A stretch of 64,000 nucleotides of DNA, taken from NCBI RefSeq assembly GCF_002794355.1, contig NZ_PGOI01000011.1, positions 1 through 64,000 on the forward strand, written 5' to 3'. Every line of letters starts with the position of its first letter. Position 1 is the first letter of the stretch. A model generated the notes under the pieces. It was not told where the DNA came from, did no database searches, and worked only from the letters and a program-made list of their open reading frames with translations. The stretch is from Pseudorhodobacter sp. MZDSW-24AT (GTDB taxonomy: Bacteria; Pseudomonadota; Alphaproteobacteria; Rhodobacterales; Rhodobacteraceae). Of the stretch, positions 8,244-17,008 are shown in pieces. The translations under genes were made by a program, and so were the position numbers.

Positions 8244-9187
8244 GCGTGTCCGGCCCGCCCCCCGCACCGCTGCATGCCGAACTGGCGCTGGGGCCAGAGG
8301 GCGGTGCCGCCTATTGGCTGACCGCCTCGGATGGGGTGCGTATCCGTGCCGGGGTGTGGCCGAGCGGCGAAAAAGGGACGGTGCTGCTGTTTCCCGGCCG
8401 CACCGAATATGTTGAGAAATACGGGTTGGGCGCGGCGGATCTGCGCGCGCGCGGTTATGCGACGGTGGTGATCGACTGGCGCGGCCAAGGGCTGGCGGAC
8501 CGGTTGCTGCCTGACCGTATGCTGGGGCATGTGGCGCAGTTTCAGGATTATCAGCGCGATGTGCAGGCGGTGCTGCAAATGGCGCAGCGGTTGGGCCTGC
8601 CGGAACCCTATTACCTGATCTCGCATTCGATGGGCGGCGCGATTGCGCTGCGCTCGCTGATGCAGGGCCTGCCGGTCAAGGCGGCGGTGTTTTCGGCACC
8701 GATGTGGGGCATTGCGATGAAAGCGTGGTTGCGGCCCTTTGTGCCGCAGGTGACGCGGGTCTCGGGCTGGTTGGGACAGGCCAACCGGCTGGCGCCCAGC
8801 ACCAGCGCCAAAAGCTATGTGCTGGAAACCGGCTTTGGCGGCAATGTGCTGACCACCGACCCCGAGATGTGGCAGTATATGAAACGCCAGATGGTCGAGC
8901 GGCCAGAACTGGCCTTGGGCGGGCCGAGCATTGCATGGCTGGCCACGGCGCTGGCGGAATGCCGCGATCTGGCGCTGCGGCCTTCGCCCGATTATCCGGC
9001 GCTGACGGCGCTGGGCACCGCCGAAAAGGTGGTTGATGTGGCGCCGATCCATCTGCGCATGGCGCGTTGGCGGGGGGGGCGGCTGGCGCTGTATGAGCGC
9101 GCCGAGCATGAGGTGCCGATGGAAACACCGATGCACCGGACCCGTTTCTATGACGAGGCAGCGGCGCTGTTCGACGCGCATCGCTGA
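8240..9187 (+). CDS. Alpha/beta hydrolase, lysophospholipase (PldB)-like
   Basis: Serine hydrolase of the COG2267 monoacylglycerol lipase/lysophospholipase group. Seen: oxyanion region LLFPGRTEYVEKYG, the arginine-rich VIDWRGQGLADRLL (near residue 85), the nucleophile elbow ISHSMGGA (Ser near residue 132), and C-terminal YERAEHEVPMETP with the catalytic His. The acid is likely in the EKVVDVAPIHLR strand region. 315 residues is normal. GTG start at 8240 overlaps the SCP2 stop as GTGA; a lipid-binding protein and a lipid hydrolase in one transcript suggests shared lipid substrates, which is an inference. Confidence 0.88.
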   Translation: MSVSGPPPAPLHAELALGPEGGAAYWLTASDGVRIRAGVWPSGEKGTVLLFPGRTEYVEKYGLGAADLRARGYATVVIDWRGQGLADRLLPDRMLGHVAQFQDYQRDVQAVLQMAQRLGLPEPYYLISHSMGGAIALRSLMQGLPVKAAVFSAPMWGIAMKAWLRPFVPQVTRVSGWLGQANRLAPSTSAKSYVLETGFGGNVLTTDPEMWQYMKRQMVERPELALGGPSIAWLATALAECRDLALRPSPDYPALTALGTAEKVVDVAPIHLRMARWRGGRLALYERAEHEVPMETPMHRTRFYDEAAALFDAHR

Positions 9188-9222
9188 GTGGCGCCGCGCC
9201 CTGAGGCGCGGCCTGCCGCTGA

Positions 9223-9945
9223 TCAGATCTTGATCTGGCTGAAGCCTTCGCGCAGCGCATGTGACCAAGCCTCGCTCATGGCGCGGAAGGATTCGTCGCC
9301 CGCTTCGATCCGGCGCTGGGTGCCGATGCGCAGCGCATCGCGGGGGATGACGCACAGATCAAGCGGCATGCCCACCGACAGGTTGGAGCGCAAGGTGGAA
9401 TCCATCGACAACAGCACCGCCTTTTGGGCATCGCTGAGCGAGGTGGAAGGTTTCACCACCCGGTCAAGGATGGGCTTGCCGTATTTATGCTCGCCAATCT
9501 GCAAGAAGGGCGTGTCTTCGGTGGCTTCGATGAAATTGCCTTCCGGATAGATCAGGAACATGCGCATGCCGCCGCCCTTGCGCTGCCCTGCCACGATCAT
9601 GGTGGCGCTGGCGCCTTGGGCCATCGACAGTTTTTCATCAATCTCGCGCCGCACCTCGGCCAGCACATTGCCCACGATCTGCGCCACCTTGAGCATGGTG
9701 GGGGCCAGCATCACCGAGGTGTCGGGGGTGGCGTCCTTGTCGTCCATCGCGTCGCGCAGGCGGGCAATCGTGGTTTGGGTCACCGATAGGCTGCCTGCAG
9801 TGAGGATGGTGATGATCCGCTCACCCGGTTCTTCGAAGTGGAACATCTTGCGATAGGTGGCGATGTTGTCGAGCCCGGCATTGGTGCGCGTATCCGACAA
9901 CAGCACCATGCCCTCGTTCAGCAACAGCCCGACACAATAAGTCAT
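9223..9945 (-). CDS. Anbu, proteasome-related (ancestral beta-subunit) Ntn-hydrolase
   Basis: COG3484 predicted proteasome-type protease. After removal of Met the N-terminal residue is Thr1, the nucleophile of proteasome-type Ntn hydrolases; Asp17 (in LLSDTRTN) and Lys32 (in TYRKMFHF) fall at the positions expected of the catalytic set. 240 residues, no propeptide, as is typical of Anbu. Family structures show lock-washer or ring assemblies in the cytoplasm; peptidase activity and substrates are poorly known. It is the last gene of a five-gene minus-strand cluster with ATP-grasp, alpha-E, transglutaminase and an unknown tail-anchored protein, the gene company known for Anbu from comparative genomics. 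Confidence 0.93.
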   Translation of the reverse strand: MTYCVGLLLNEGMVLLSDTRTNAGLDNIATYRKMFHFEEPGERIITILTAGSLSVTQTTIARLRDAMDDKDATPDTSVMLAPTMLKVAQIVGNVLAEVRREIDEKLSMAQGASATMIVAGQRKGGGMRMFLIYPEGNFIEATEDTPFLQIGEHKYGKPILDRVVKPSTSLSDAQKAVLLSMDSTLRSNLSVGMPLDLCVIPRDALRIGTQRRIEAGDESFRAMSEAWSHALREGFSQIKI

Positions 9946-10038
9946 ATTTCCGCCCCCAAGACTCGACGCCGAACGCTACTGCCGGCGCGGAGGGATGGAA
10001 AGGGCGATCATGCAGCAAAGCCCTGCATGACTGCACAT

Positions 10039-10704
10039 CTAAAGGCTTGCCAGCACCGTGAAAGCGGGGCCTTTCACCAGTTGCATCGTCACAAGGACGA
10101 GTGCGGCGGCGGCACCGATCCGGAAGAAGCGATGCTGCCAGAATTTGCGCCGGGGGGTGAGGTCTTCGCTGTCGACCTCGGAAGCCGTTCCGGGGTCGGT
10201 CTGGAACATGGCGGGCAGCGTGCGGCGGCGCGGTTTGGGGCTGGCGGTGGCGGCCACCGAGGCGGCGGGCACGGGCGCGTGCAACACCAGCGGTGCCGCT
10301 GGGTCAATGGGTTGCGCCTTGTCCAGCGCGGCCAGAAAATCGGCCAGGCTGAAGGCGGTTCCCGAGGCGGGTTCCAGCGGGGGCAACGCATGGCGGGCGG
10401 CATTTTCGGTGAGTCGCAAGATGATGGCGAGCCGCGCGGCCTCATCCTTGGCCGGATAGCGCCCTGAGGGGGCCCCGGAACTGAAGGTGTTGTAGCCAAA
10501 GCCCGAGGCCTCGAAATAGTCGCGCAAGGGCTTGGGGGCGCGGCGCAAGGCTTCGGCGGTGGCCGGATCGCGGAACAGGGCGACGGTGGCGGAATCATCC
10601 TGCGGGCTGAATCCGGCGGCGGCGAGCAGACCGTCCAGCCGTGAGTCCGGCGCGTTCGACTGCGGGATCACTTCAAAAATGTCGAAATCGTAACCCAAGG
10701 CCAT
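10039..10704 (-). CDS. Uncharacterised tail-anchored protein inside the Anbu cluster
   Basis: I do not recognise a family. 221 residues from ATG at 10704 (chosen because GGGGG lies 4 bases upstream; ATG 10716 and a longer start at 10761 are also in frame). Residues 1-115 are acidic to neutral with FDIFEVIPQSNAPDSRLDGL and a conserved-looking YFEASGFGYNTFSSGAPSG; residues 120-185 are Pro/Ala/basic linker ending in RRKFWQHRFFR; residues about 198-216 (IGAAAALVLVTMQLV) form one hydrophobic segment near the C-terminus, so the protein would sit in the inner membrane with its N-terminus in the cytoplasm. It lies between the transglutaminase and Anbu genes, on the same strand. Confidence 0.7.
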   Translation of the reverse strand: MALGYDFDIFEVIPQSNAPDSRLDGLLAAAGFSPQDDSATVALFRDPATAEALRRAPKPLRDYFEASGFGYNTFSSGAPSGRYPAKDEAARLAIILRLTENAARHALPPLEPASGTAFSLADFLAALDKAQPIDPAAPLVLHAPVPAASVAATASPKPRRRTLPAMFQTDPGTASEVDSEDLTPRRKFWQHRFFRIGAAAALVLVTMQLVKGPAFTVLASL

Positions 10705-10801
10705 GCTGCCCCCCATGTGCGCTTTGTCTCGCAAGGGCAAGGTGCGCAGCAGTTGTGGCAACAGCGCGGCGGAATTGCGAAAACTGTCGCCAATTCCGCC
10801 G

Positions 10802-11629
10802 CTATTGCTGGGTTTGCGACTGGGTTTGGCTTTGGAGCACCGTCACCGAGACATCAAGGCTTTCCTCGCCCGGGCCGCGCGTGGTGCCACGAATCATCGC
10901 CGCATGTGCCGAATCAAGGCCCGAGCCAAGCCGGATGTAGCGGTCATCCGGGCAGCACCGGTTGGCGGGGTCGAACCCGACCCAGCCCAGACCGGCGATG
11001 AACACCTCGGCCCAAGCATGGGCGGCGTCATGGGCCGCGCCGTCGATGCCCACCAGAAGATAGCCCGAGACATAGCGCGCGGGCAGGCCGATGTGGCGGG
11101 CCACGGCGATGACCGCATGCGCCTGATCCTGACAGACACCGGTGCCCAGCGCCATCGCCTCGGCCGCGGTGGTCTGTGAGGTTGTGGTGCCAGGGGTGTA
11201 GACGATGGCGTCAGAGACGCGCGCCGAAACGGCATGGGCGGCGGCCAAGGCATCCTGCTGCGGCGTCAGCCCTTCTGCCAAGGCGATCAGGGCCGCATCG
11301 GCTTCGGTGGGATGGGTCTTGCGCAGATAGGCCTCTGGCGGCACCAATTCCTTGTGGCCCCGCAAGACCCCGGCCTGATCCAGCGTTTCCACCTGTCCGG
11401 TCACATGCACGGTGATCTCATTCACCGGGCCGAGCACCGTCCATCCCTGAACCCAGTCGCCTGCCCCGTCACGAAAGCCGCCGCCCATCTGGCCATCGCT
11501 GACCGTGACCTTCCAGCGCAGCATCTTTTGCCCTGCGCAGAGCGATGGCATCAGCCGGTGGCTTTGCACCACGCCGCGCACGGGTTGGTCGTAATGGTAG
11601 CGGGTGACATGATCGACCGTCAGCAGCAT
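10802..11629 (-). CDS. Transglutaminase-like cysteine protease/transferase domain protein
   Basis: 275 residues. N-terminal beta-rich region (VTRYHYDQPVRGVVQSHRLMPS, the bacterial transglutaminase N domain), then a transglutaminase core with catalytic Cys in GTGVCQDQAHAVI (near residue 165), His in DAAHAWAEVF (near 203) and Asp in VGFDPANRC (near 218). Such proteins cleave or crosslink peptide amides; the real substrate is not known. ATG 11629 overlaps the alpha-E stop by one base (TGATG), so the two are translationally coupled. It belongs to the conserved Anbu-associated set and is predicted cytoplasmic as there is no signal peptide. Confidence 0.93.
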   Translation of the reverse strand: MLLTVDHVTRYHYDQPVRGVVQSHRLMPSLCAGQKMLRWKVTVSDGQMGGGFRDGAGDWVQGWTVLGPVNEITVHVTGQVETLDQAGVLRGHKELVPPEAYLRKTHPTEADAALIALAEGLTPQQDALAAAHAVSARVSDAIVYTPGTTTSQTTAAEAMALGTGVCQDQAHAVIAVARHIGLPARYVSGYLLVGIDGAAHDAAHAWAEVFIAGLGWVGFDPANRCCPDDRYIRLGSGLDSAHAAMIRGTTRGPGEESLDVSVTVLQSQTQSQTQQ

Positions 11630-12579
11630 CAGCGCACATCCCCATTCAGATAGCAGTCCCGGATGACAGAGCCCGCCCGCGCCATATCGCCGATGAAGCG
11701 GCTGAGGAATTCGTGCAGGCCTTCGTCAAAGATGTCTTCCACGCGCAACTCGGCCAGTTCGGCCTGAATGCCGCGCGCCTTTTCCTGCGCCGCCGTCTTG
11801 CGCTGATAGCCGCGCGCCAGCCGGTCCAGATGCGTGGTCATGCCGTCGACACAGGTGATCAGGCTGCGCGGGCATTGCGGGTTCAGGATCAGGAAATGCG
11901 CGATCTTGGCCGCCGTCACCTCGCCGCCATAGGCCCAGTGAAAGGCCCGGTGCGAGGACATGGCGCGCAAAAGCGTGGTCCATTGGTAATTGTCCAGCCC
12001 CGAGCCGACAAACTCCAACCGGGGCAGCAGGACGTAATATTTCACATCCATCAGCCGCGCGGTGTTGTCGGCGCGTTCCAGAAAATAGCCAAGGTTCAGG
12101 AAATCCCAGCCATCGTTGCGCAACAGCGTGGCATCGATCGACCCGCGCACAAGGGCGGTGTTGCGCATGGTCCAATCGGTCAGCACCGACAGATCGAGTT
12201 CCGACCGGGGACGGCGCTCCAGCTGACGCAGCTCCTGAAAGGCGGTGTTCAGCGCATCCCAGACCTGCGTGGTCAGCGCGGTGCGCACGATGCGCCCGTT
12301 TTCCCGCGCGGCCCGGATGCAGGACATCACCGAAGACGGATTGTCCCCGTCGAAAAAGAACCAGCTTTCCAGATTGCGCTGCACCGCATCGCCATATTTG
12401 CGGGCAAAGCCATCGGCGGTGCCGCTCGCGTGCAGAAGCGATTCCCATTCGTTGCGATAGCCTGCGGCCGAGGGCATCAGCGCGATGCGTGCCCCCACTT
12501 CCAACAGCCGGGCCGAGGTTTCGGCGCGCTCCATGTAACGGGCCAGCCAGAAAAGATTGTCTGCGGTTCTGCTCAGCAT
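11629..12579 (-). CDS. Alpha-E domain protein (DUF403)
   Basis: 316 residues, all-helical, starting MLSRTADNLFWLARYMERAE, the signature of the alpha-E family. Also seen: RNTALVRGSIDATLLRNDGWDFLNLGYFLERADNTARLMDVKYYVLL near the middle and DIFDEGLHEFLSRF near the end. Catalytic function is unknown; by gene neighbourhood it works with the circularly permuted ATP-grasp in peptide synthesis or tagging (known proposal for the family). It starts 7 bp after the ATP-grasp stop and overlaps the transglutaminase start. Confidence 0.93.
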   Translation of the reverse strand: MLSRTADNLFWLARYMERAETSARLLEVGARIALMPSAAGYRNEWESLLHASGTADGFARKYGDAVQRNLESWFFFDGDNPSSVMSCIRAARENGRIVRTALTTQVWDALNTAFQELRQLERRPRSELDLSVLTDWTMRNTALVRGSIDATLLRNDGWDFLNLGYFLERADNTARLMDVKYYVLLPRLEFVGSGLDNYQWTTLLRAMSSHRAFHWAYGGEVTAAKIAHFLILNPQCPRSLITCVDGMTTHLDRLARGYQRKTAAQEKARGIQAELAELRVEDIFDEGLHEFLSRFIGDMARAGSVIRDCYLNGDVR

Positions 12580-12586
12580 GTCTGGT

Positions 12587-13999
12587 TCACTCCGCCAGCA
12601 CCCAAGTATCCTTAACCCCGCCGCCCTGCGACGAGTTCACCACCAAAGACCCTTCGGTCAACGCCACCCGGGTGAGGCCACCGGGCACCAGTTCGATCCG
12701 CTCGCCCACAAGGCAATAGGGCCGCAGATCCACATGGCGCGGCGCGATGCCTTCGGCCACAAAGGTGGGCGTCGTCGACAGCGCGAGCGTGGGTTGCGCG
12801 ATGTAATTGCCCGGATTGGCGGTGATGCGGGCGCGGAACAGCTCCACCTGATCGGCGCTGGCCTTGGGGCCCACCAGCATGCCGTAGCCGCCCGAGCCAT
12901 GCACCTCTTTCACCACCAGCTCATTCAGATGCGCCAGCACATATTTCAGATCTTCCGCCTTGCCGCATTGCCAGGTGGGGACGTTGTTCAGAATGGGCTC
13001 TTCCCCAAGGTAAAAGCGGATCATCTCGGGCACATAGGTGTAGACGGCCTTGTCATCGGCAACGCCCGCACCCGGCGCCGAACAGATGCTCACCCCGCCC
13101 GAGCGGTAAACATCCATCAACCCCGGCACGCCCAGCATGGAATCGGGGCGGAAGCACAAAGGATCGATAAAAGCGTCATCCAGACGGCGGTAGATCACAT
13201 CCACCCGGCGCGGGCCTTCGGTGGTGCGCATGAAGACGAATTCGCCCTCGACAAACAGATCCTGCCCTTCGACCAGCTCCACGCCCATCAGATCGGCCAG
13301 AAAGCTGTGTTCGTAATAGGCGCTGTTGTAATGGCCGGGGGTCAGGATCACCACCGTCGGCTCGCGGTCGCATTTCTGCGGCGCGACCGAGGCCAGCGTG
13401 CGGCGCAGGATCTCGGGGTAACTGTCGACGGGCTGGATGCGGTTCTCGCGGAACAGATCCGGGAACATGCGCATCATGATCTCGCGGTTTTCCAGCATGT
13501 AGGACACGCCCGAAGGGGTGCGGCAGTTGTCTTCCAGCACAAAGAACTCATCGGGGCCGGTGCGCACCAGATCGATGCCGACGATATGGGAATAAACCCC
13601 TTTGGGCGGCACGATACCGACGACCGCCTTCTCATAGGCCTCGTTCAGATAGACCAGCCGCGCCGGAATGCGGCCCGCGCGCACAATCTCGCCCCGGCCA
13701 TAGACATCGACCAGAAAGGCATTGAGCGCGCGCGCGCGCTGCTTGATGCCGCGCTCCAGCTTGGCCCATTCCGCGCCGGAAAACACCCGCGGAAACATGT
13801 CGAACGGGATCAGGCGGTCCGGATCGCCGCCTTCGCCATAAACGGCAAAGGTGATGCCGATGCGCCGGAACAGCGCCTCGGCCTCGGCCTGTTTCATCTG
13901 GCGCAACTCGGCCGGCATGGCCGTCATCCAGTCCTGCAGCCGCGCATAGGGCGCGCGCACCGAATGGCCCTGATACATCTCGTTAAAATAGCTGGTCAC
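12587..13999 (-). CDS. Circularly permuted ATP-grasp type 2 protein
   Basis: 470 residues, COG2308-type. ATP-grasp enzymes make amide bonds through acyl-phosphate intermediates; in this permuted family the substrate is unknown, with a peptide ligase role proposed. Visible blocks: RIGITFAVYGEGGDPDRLIPFDMFPR (first half), GIDLVRTGPDEFFVLEDNCRTPSGVSYMLENR (central), VVKEVHGSGGYGMLVGP (ATP-binding loop near residue 365) and YIAQPTLALST. Start GTG at 13999 follows GGGGG-rich sequence. First gene of the Anbu cluster; its promoter must be in the 168 bp shared with the divergent exonuclease gene. Confidence 0.93.
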   Translation of the reverse strand: MTSYFNEMYQGHSVRAPYARLQDWMTAMPAELRQMKQAEAEALFRRIGITFAVYGEGGDPDRLIPFDMFPRVFSGAEWAKLERGIKQRARALNAFLVDVYGRGEIVRAGRIPARLVYLNEAYEKAVVGIVPPKGVYSHIVGIDLVRTGPDEFFVLEDNCRTPSGVSYMLENREIMMRMFPDLFRENRIQPVDSYPEILRRTLASVAPQKCDREPTVVILTPGHYNSAYYEHSFLADLMGVELVEGQDLFVEGEFVFMRTTEGPRRVDVIYRRLDDAFIDPLCFRPDSMLGVPGLMDVYRSGGVSICSAPGAGVADDKAVYTYVPEMIRFYLGEEPILNNVPTWQCGKAEDLKYVLAHLNELVVKEVHGSGGYGMLVGPKASADQVELFRARITANPGNYIAQPTLALSTTPTFVAEGIAPRHVDLRPYCLVGERIELVPGGLTRVALTEGSLVVNSSQGGGVKDTWVLAE

Positions 14000-14167
14000 A
14001 ACGGCCCCCGTTCCCCGGTCCTTGACCTCAGTTAATCAGCCCCGTCCCGCCTGCGAAAGGGGGAGCCTGCATTTCCTGCGCGCTTAATGGCCATTCGCCC
14101 CAATTTTGTGCGGCGATTTGCTGGCAGCGGGTCTTTCCCCCGGCGCGCGGCGTGCTAGGCTCCCCTT

Positions 14168-15184
14168 ATGTCCGCACAATTGCTCAGCTTTACCGACCGA
14201 GGCATCTTCTGCGCCGAAGGGGGGTTCTACATCGACCCGTGGCACCCGGTGGACCGCGCGCTGATCACCCATGGCCACAGCGACCATGCCCGCTGGGGCC
14301 ATGGGCACTATCTGTGCACCCATCAGGCGCTGCCGGTGATGCGGCACCGCCTTGGCGATATCCGCGCCGAAGGCATCGGCTATGGCGAGCGGCGCCAGAT
14401 CGGCGGGGTCGAGGTGAGCTTTCACCCGGCCGGCCATGTGCCCGGCTCGGCGCAGATCCGGGTGGCGCGTGGCGGCGAGGTCTGGGTGGTGTCGGGCGAT
14501 TACAAGGTGGAAGCCGACGGGCTGTCAGAACCCTTCGAGCCTGTCGCCTGCCACAGCTTCATCAGCGAATGCACCTTCGGCCTGCCGCTGTTCCGCTGGC
14601 AACCGCAAGCGGTGATCGCGGAGCAACTGGCCAACTGGTGGCACACCAATGCTGCCGAAGGGCGAGCCTCGATCCTCGCGGCTTACGGCTTGGGCAAGGC
14701 GCAGCGGCTGATGACGCTGCTGCCGCAGGCGGGGCCGATCCTCACCCATGGCGCGGTCGAGGAAACCACCCGCATCCTGCGCGACCAAGGCTATCCCCTG
14801 CCCGCCACCACCCGCGTGGTCGCCGGGATGGATGCGAAATCCCACCCCGGCGCGCTGATCATCGCGCCGCCTTCGGCCTTGGGCACCGCTTGGGCGCGGC
14901 GCTTTGGCCCCAGCGCCGAGGCCTTTGCCAGCGGCTGGATGGCCCTGCGCGGCATCCGCCGCCGCCGTGGCCTTGGCACCGGCTTCGTGATCTCGGACCA
15001 TGCCGATTGGCCCGGCCTCAACGCCGCCATCCGCGCCACCGGGGCCGAGCGGGTGTTCGTGACCCATGGCTACACCACCCCCTTCCGCCGCTGGCTGGAA
15101 GAACAGGGCTATGAAGCCGGGATCGTGCAGACCGAATTCGGCGGCGAAGAGGCCGACACCCCAAGCGAGGCGGAGCCGTCATGA
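14168..15184 (+). CDS. Ligase-associated MBL-fold DNA exonuclease
   Basis: Metallo-beta-lactamase/beta-CASP-like nuclease of the ligase-associated DNA damage response set. Metal-binding HGHSDHARWGHG (residues 34-45) with HxHxDH, FHPAGHVPGSAQ (near 88), VSGDYK (near 108) and the C-terminal VISDHADWPGLN and VFVTHGYTTPF are all present. 338 residues matches the family. It is 94 bp upstream of the ligase gene and on the same strand; the gap holds a repeated element. Bacterial operons of this type often also carry an Lhr-like helicase and a metallophosphoesterase, which are not here. Confidence 0.93.
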   Translation: MSAQLLSFTDRGIFCAEGGFYIDPWHPVDRALITHGHSDHARWGHGHYLCTHQALPVMRHRLGDIRAEGIGYGERRQIGGVEVSFHPAGHVPGSAQIRVARGGEVWVVSGDYKVEADGLSEPFEPVACHSFISECTFGLPLFRWQPQAVIAEQLANWWHTNAAEGRASILAAYGLGKAQRLMTLLPQAGPILTHGAVEETTRILRDQGYPLPATTRVVAGMDAKSHPGALIIAPPSALGTAWARRFGPSAEAFASGWMALRGIRRRRGLGTGFVISDHADWPGLNAAIRATGAERVFVTHGYTTPFRRWLEEQGYEAGIVQTEFGGEEADTPSEAEPS

Positions 15185-15190
15185 TCTTGC

Positions 15191-15252
15191 ACCTTTCCGA
15201 AATACTCTCGGGGGGGGAGGCCGCAGGCCTGGGGGGGCAGACAGCCCCCCCT
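15191..15252 (-). repeat. Intergenic hairpin element, copy 1
   Basis: Read on the minus strand: GGGGGGCTGTCTGCCCCCC hairpin, a second AGGCCTGCGGCCT palindrome, then a C-run and GAGAGTATTTCGGAAA. This layout matches copy 4 at 45148-45216 in order and sequence. It fills most of the gap between the exonuclease and ligase genes. Confidence 0.65.
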
Positions 15253-15278
15253 GCGACGCTGGCCAAGGGCGCGCGCGC

Positions 15279-16931
15279 ATGAAACGCTTCGCCGCCCTGT
15301 TCAACGCCCTCGATTCCACCACCAAGACCGGGGCCAAAACCGCCGCCTTGGTCGATTACTTCCGCACCGCCCCCGAGGCCGACCGGGTCTGGACCATCGC
15401 GCTTTTGTCGGGCCGCCGCCCCAAGCGGGTGGTCAATGCCACCGAATTGCGCACATGGGCGGCAGAGGCGGCCGGGGTGCCGCTGTGGCTGTTCGAGGAA
15501 TCCTACGCCATCGCGGGCGATCTGGCCGAAACCATCGCGCATCTTTTGCCACGCGCCACACAGGCGGCAGATCCCTCGCTCGACGCCAGCTTGCGCGGGC
15601 TGATTGCCCTGACCGGACGCCCCGAGGCGGAGCGGCGCGCCTATGTCACCGCGGCCTGGGCCGGGCTGGGGCCCGATGAGCGCTTCCTCTTCAACAAGCT
15701 GATGACGGGCGGCTTTCGCATGGGGGTCAGTTCCGGGCTGATGACGCGCGCGCTGGCGCAGGCGACCGGGGTGGATGCGGCGGTGATGGCGCATCGGCTG
15801 ATGGGCGACTGGGACCCGGCCCGCACCCGCTTTGCCGAGCTGACCGAAAGCGGCGGCGCCGAGACCGGTGCGCGGCCCTACCCTTTCGCGCTGGCCAGCG
15901 GGCTGGAGACTGCGCCGGAAAGCCTTGGCCCCGCTGCGGACTGGCTGGCGGAATGGAAATGGGATGGCATCCGCGGCCAGATCATCGCCCGCGCGCAAAG
16001 CTTTGCGATCTGGAGCCGTGGCGAGGATCTGATCACCGACCGCTTTCCCGAATTCGCCCCTTTGCAAGACCACCTGCCCCCCGGCACCGTGCTGGATGGC
16101 GAGATCGTGGCCTGGGGCGGCACAGCCCCCCTGCCCTTTGCCGACCTGCAAAAACGCATCGCCCGCAAGACGGTGCCGAAAAAGCTTCTGACCGAGGCGC
16201 CCGGGCATTTTCTGGCCTATGACCTGCTGGAAGCGGAGGGCACGGATCTGCGCGAGACACCTCTGGCCGCGCGGCGCGCACGGCTGGAAGCGATCCTTGC
16301 CGCCCTGCCGCCCGGCCTGCCGATCTCGGCTTCCCCGGTGGTGCAGGGGGACTGGCCAGAGTTGATCGCGCTGCGCGCCACCGCGCGGGCGCGCCGGGCC
16401 GAAGGGCTGATGCTCAAGCGCCTGTCCTCGCCCTATCACGCCGGGCGCAAGCGCGGCGACTGGTGGAAATGGAAGCTGGACCCGTTCAGCGTGGATGCGG
16501 TGATGCTTTATGCGCAATCGGGCCATGGGCGGCGGGCCAATCTGTTCACCGATTTCACCTTTGCGGTGCGCGATGGCAATGATCTGGTGCCCTTTACCAA
16601 GGCCTATTCCGGCCTGACGGATGCCGAATTCGCGGAGATCACCCGCTGGGTGGGCAAGCACACGGTGGAGCGCTTTGGCCCCGTGCGCCGCGTGGTGCCG
16701 GAACTGGTGTTCGAGATCGGCTTCGAGGGCATTCAGGAAAGCCCCCGCCACAAATCCGGCATCGCCTTGCGCTTTCCGCGCATGTTGCGCTGGCGGCAGG
16801 ACAAGGCGGTGGACGAGATCGACACGCTGGAAAGCCTGCGCAGCCTGTTGCGGCAGGTGTCAGAGCCGGGGGCTTTGCCCGCCGAAAAGGAAGATCCGGG
16901 GGCTTCGCCCCCGGGCCCCCAGGATATTTGA
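15279..16931 (+). CDS. ATP-dependent DNA ligase (cisplatin damage response type)
   Basis: 550 residues from ATG 15279, chosen because it begins MKRFAALFNALDSTTKTG, the family N-terminus; the frame is open further upstream through the repeat. Domains: helical DNA-binding domain to about residue 200; adenylation domain with the nucleotidyl lysine in EWKWDGIRGQ (near residue 228), SRGEDLIT, DGEIVAW and EGLMLKR, and KRGDWWKWKLDP (motif V); then an OB-fold domain to about residue 510. It seals nicks after repair and works with the exonuclease upstream. The last residues, rich in Pro/Gly and ending PQDI, are encoded by a copy of the intergenic repeat (16896-16941) and are probably not ancestral. 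Confidence 0.93.
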   Translation: MKRFAALFNALDSTTKTGAKTAALVDYFRTAPEADRVWTIALLSGRRPKRVVNATELRTWAAEAAGVPLWLFEESYAIAGDLAETIAHLLPRATQAADPSLDASLRGLIALTGRPEAERRAYVTAAWAGLGPDERFLFNKLMTGGFRMGVSSGLMTRALAQATGVDAAVMAHRLMGDWDPARTRFAELTESGGAETGARPYPFALASGLETAPESLGPAADWLAEWKWDGIRGQIIARAQSFAIWSRGEDLITDRFPEFAPLQDHLPPGTVLDGEIVAWGGTAPLPFADLQKRIARKTVPKKLLTEAPGHFLAYDLLEAEGTDLRETPLAARRARLEAILAALPPGLPISASPVVQGDWPELIALRATARARRAEGLMLKRLSSPYHAGRKRGDWWKWKLDPFSVDAVMLYAQSGHGRRANLFTDFTFAVRDGNDLVPFTKAYSGLTDAEFAEITRWVGKHTVERFGPVRRVVPELVFEIGFEGIQESPRHKSGIALRFPRMLRWRQDKAVDEIDTLESLRSLLRQVSEPGALPAEKEDPGASPPGPQDI

Positions 16932-16941
16932 AAACAGATGA
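16896..16941 (+). repeat. Intergenic hairpin element, copy 2, overlapping the ligase 3' end
   Basis: Hairpin arms CCGGGGGC (16896-16903) and GCCCCCGG (16907-16914), then CCCCC and AGGATATTTGAAAACAGATGA. The ligase stop codon TGA lies inside the GATATTTGA core. Compare copy 4, which differs at only three positions of the core. Confidence 0.7.
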
Positions 16942-17008
16942 CGTCCGCGCGGGTTGAAATGCAGGGCGTGCAGGCCCTATTGAAGGGGGAACTTTGAAAG
17001 GTATTCCC

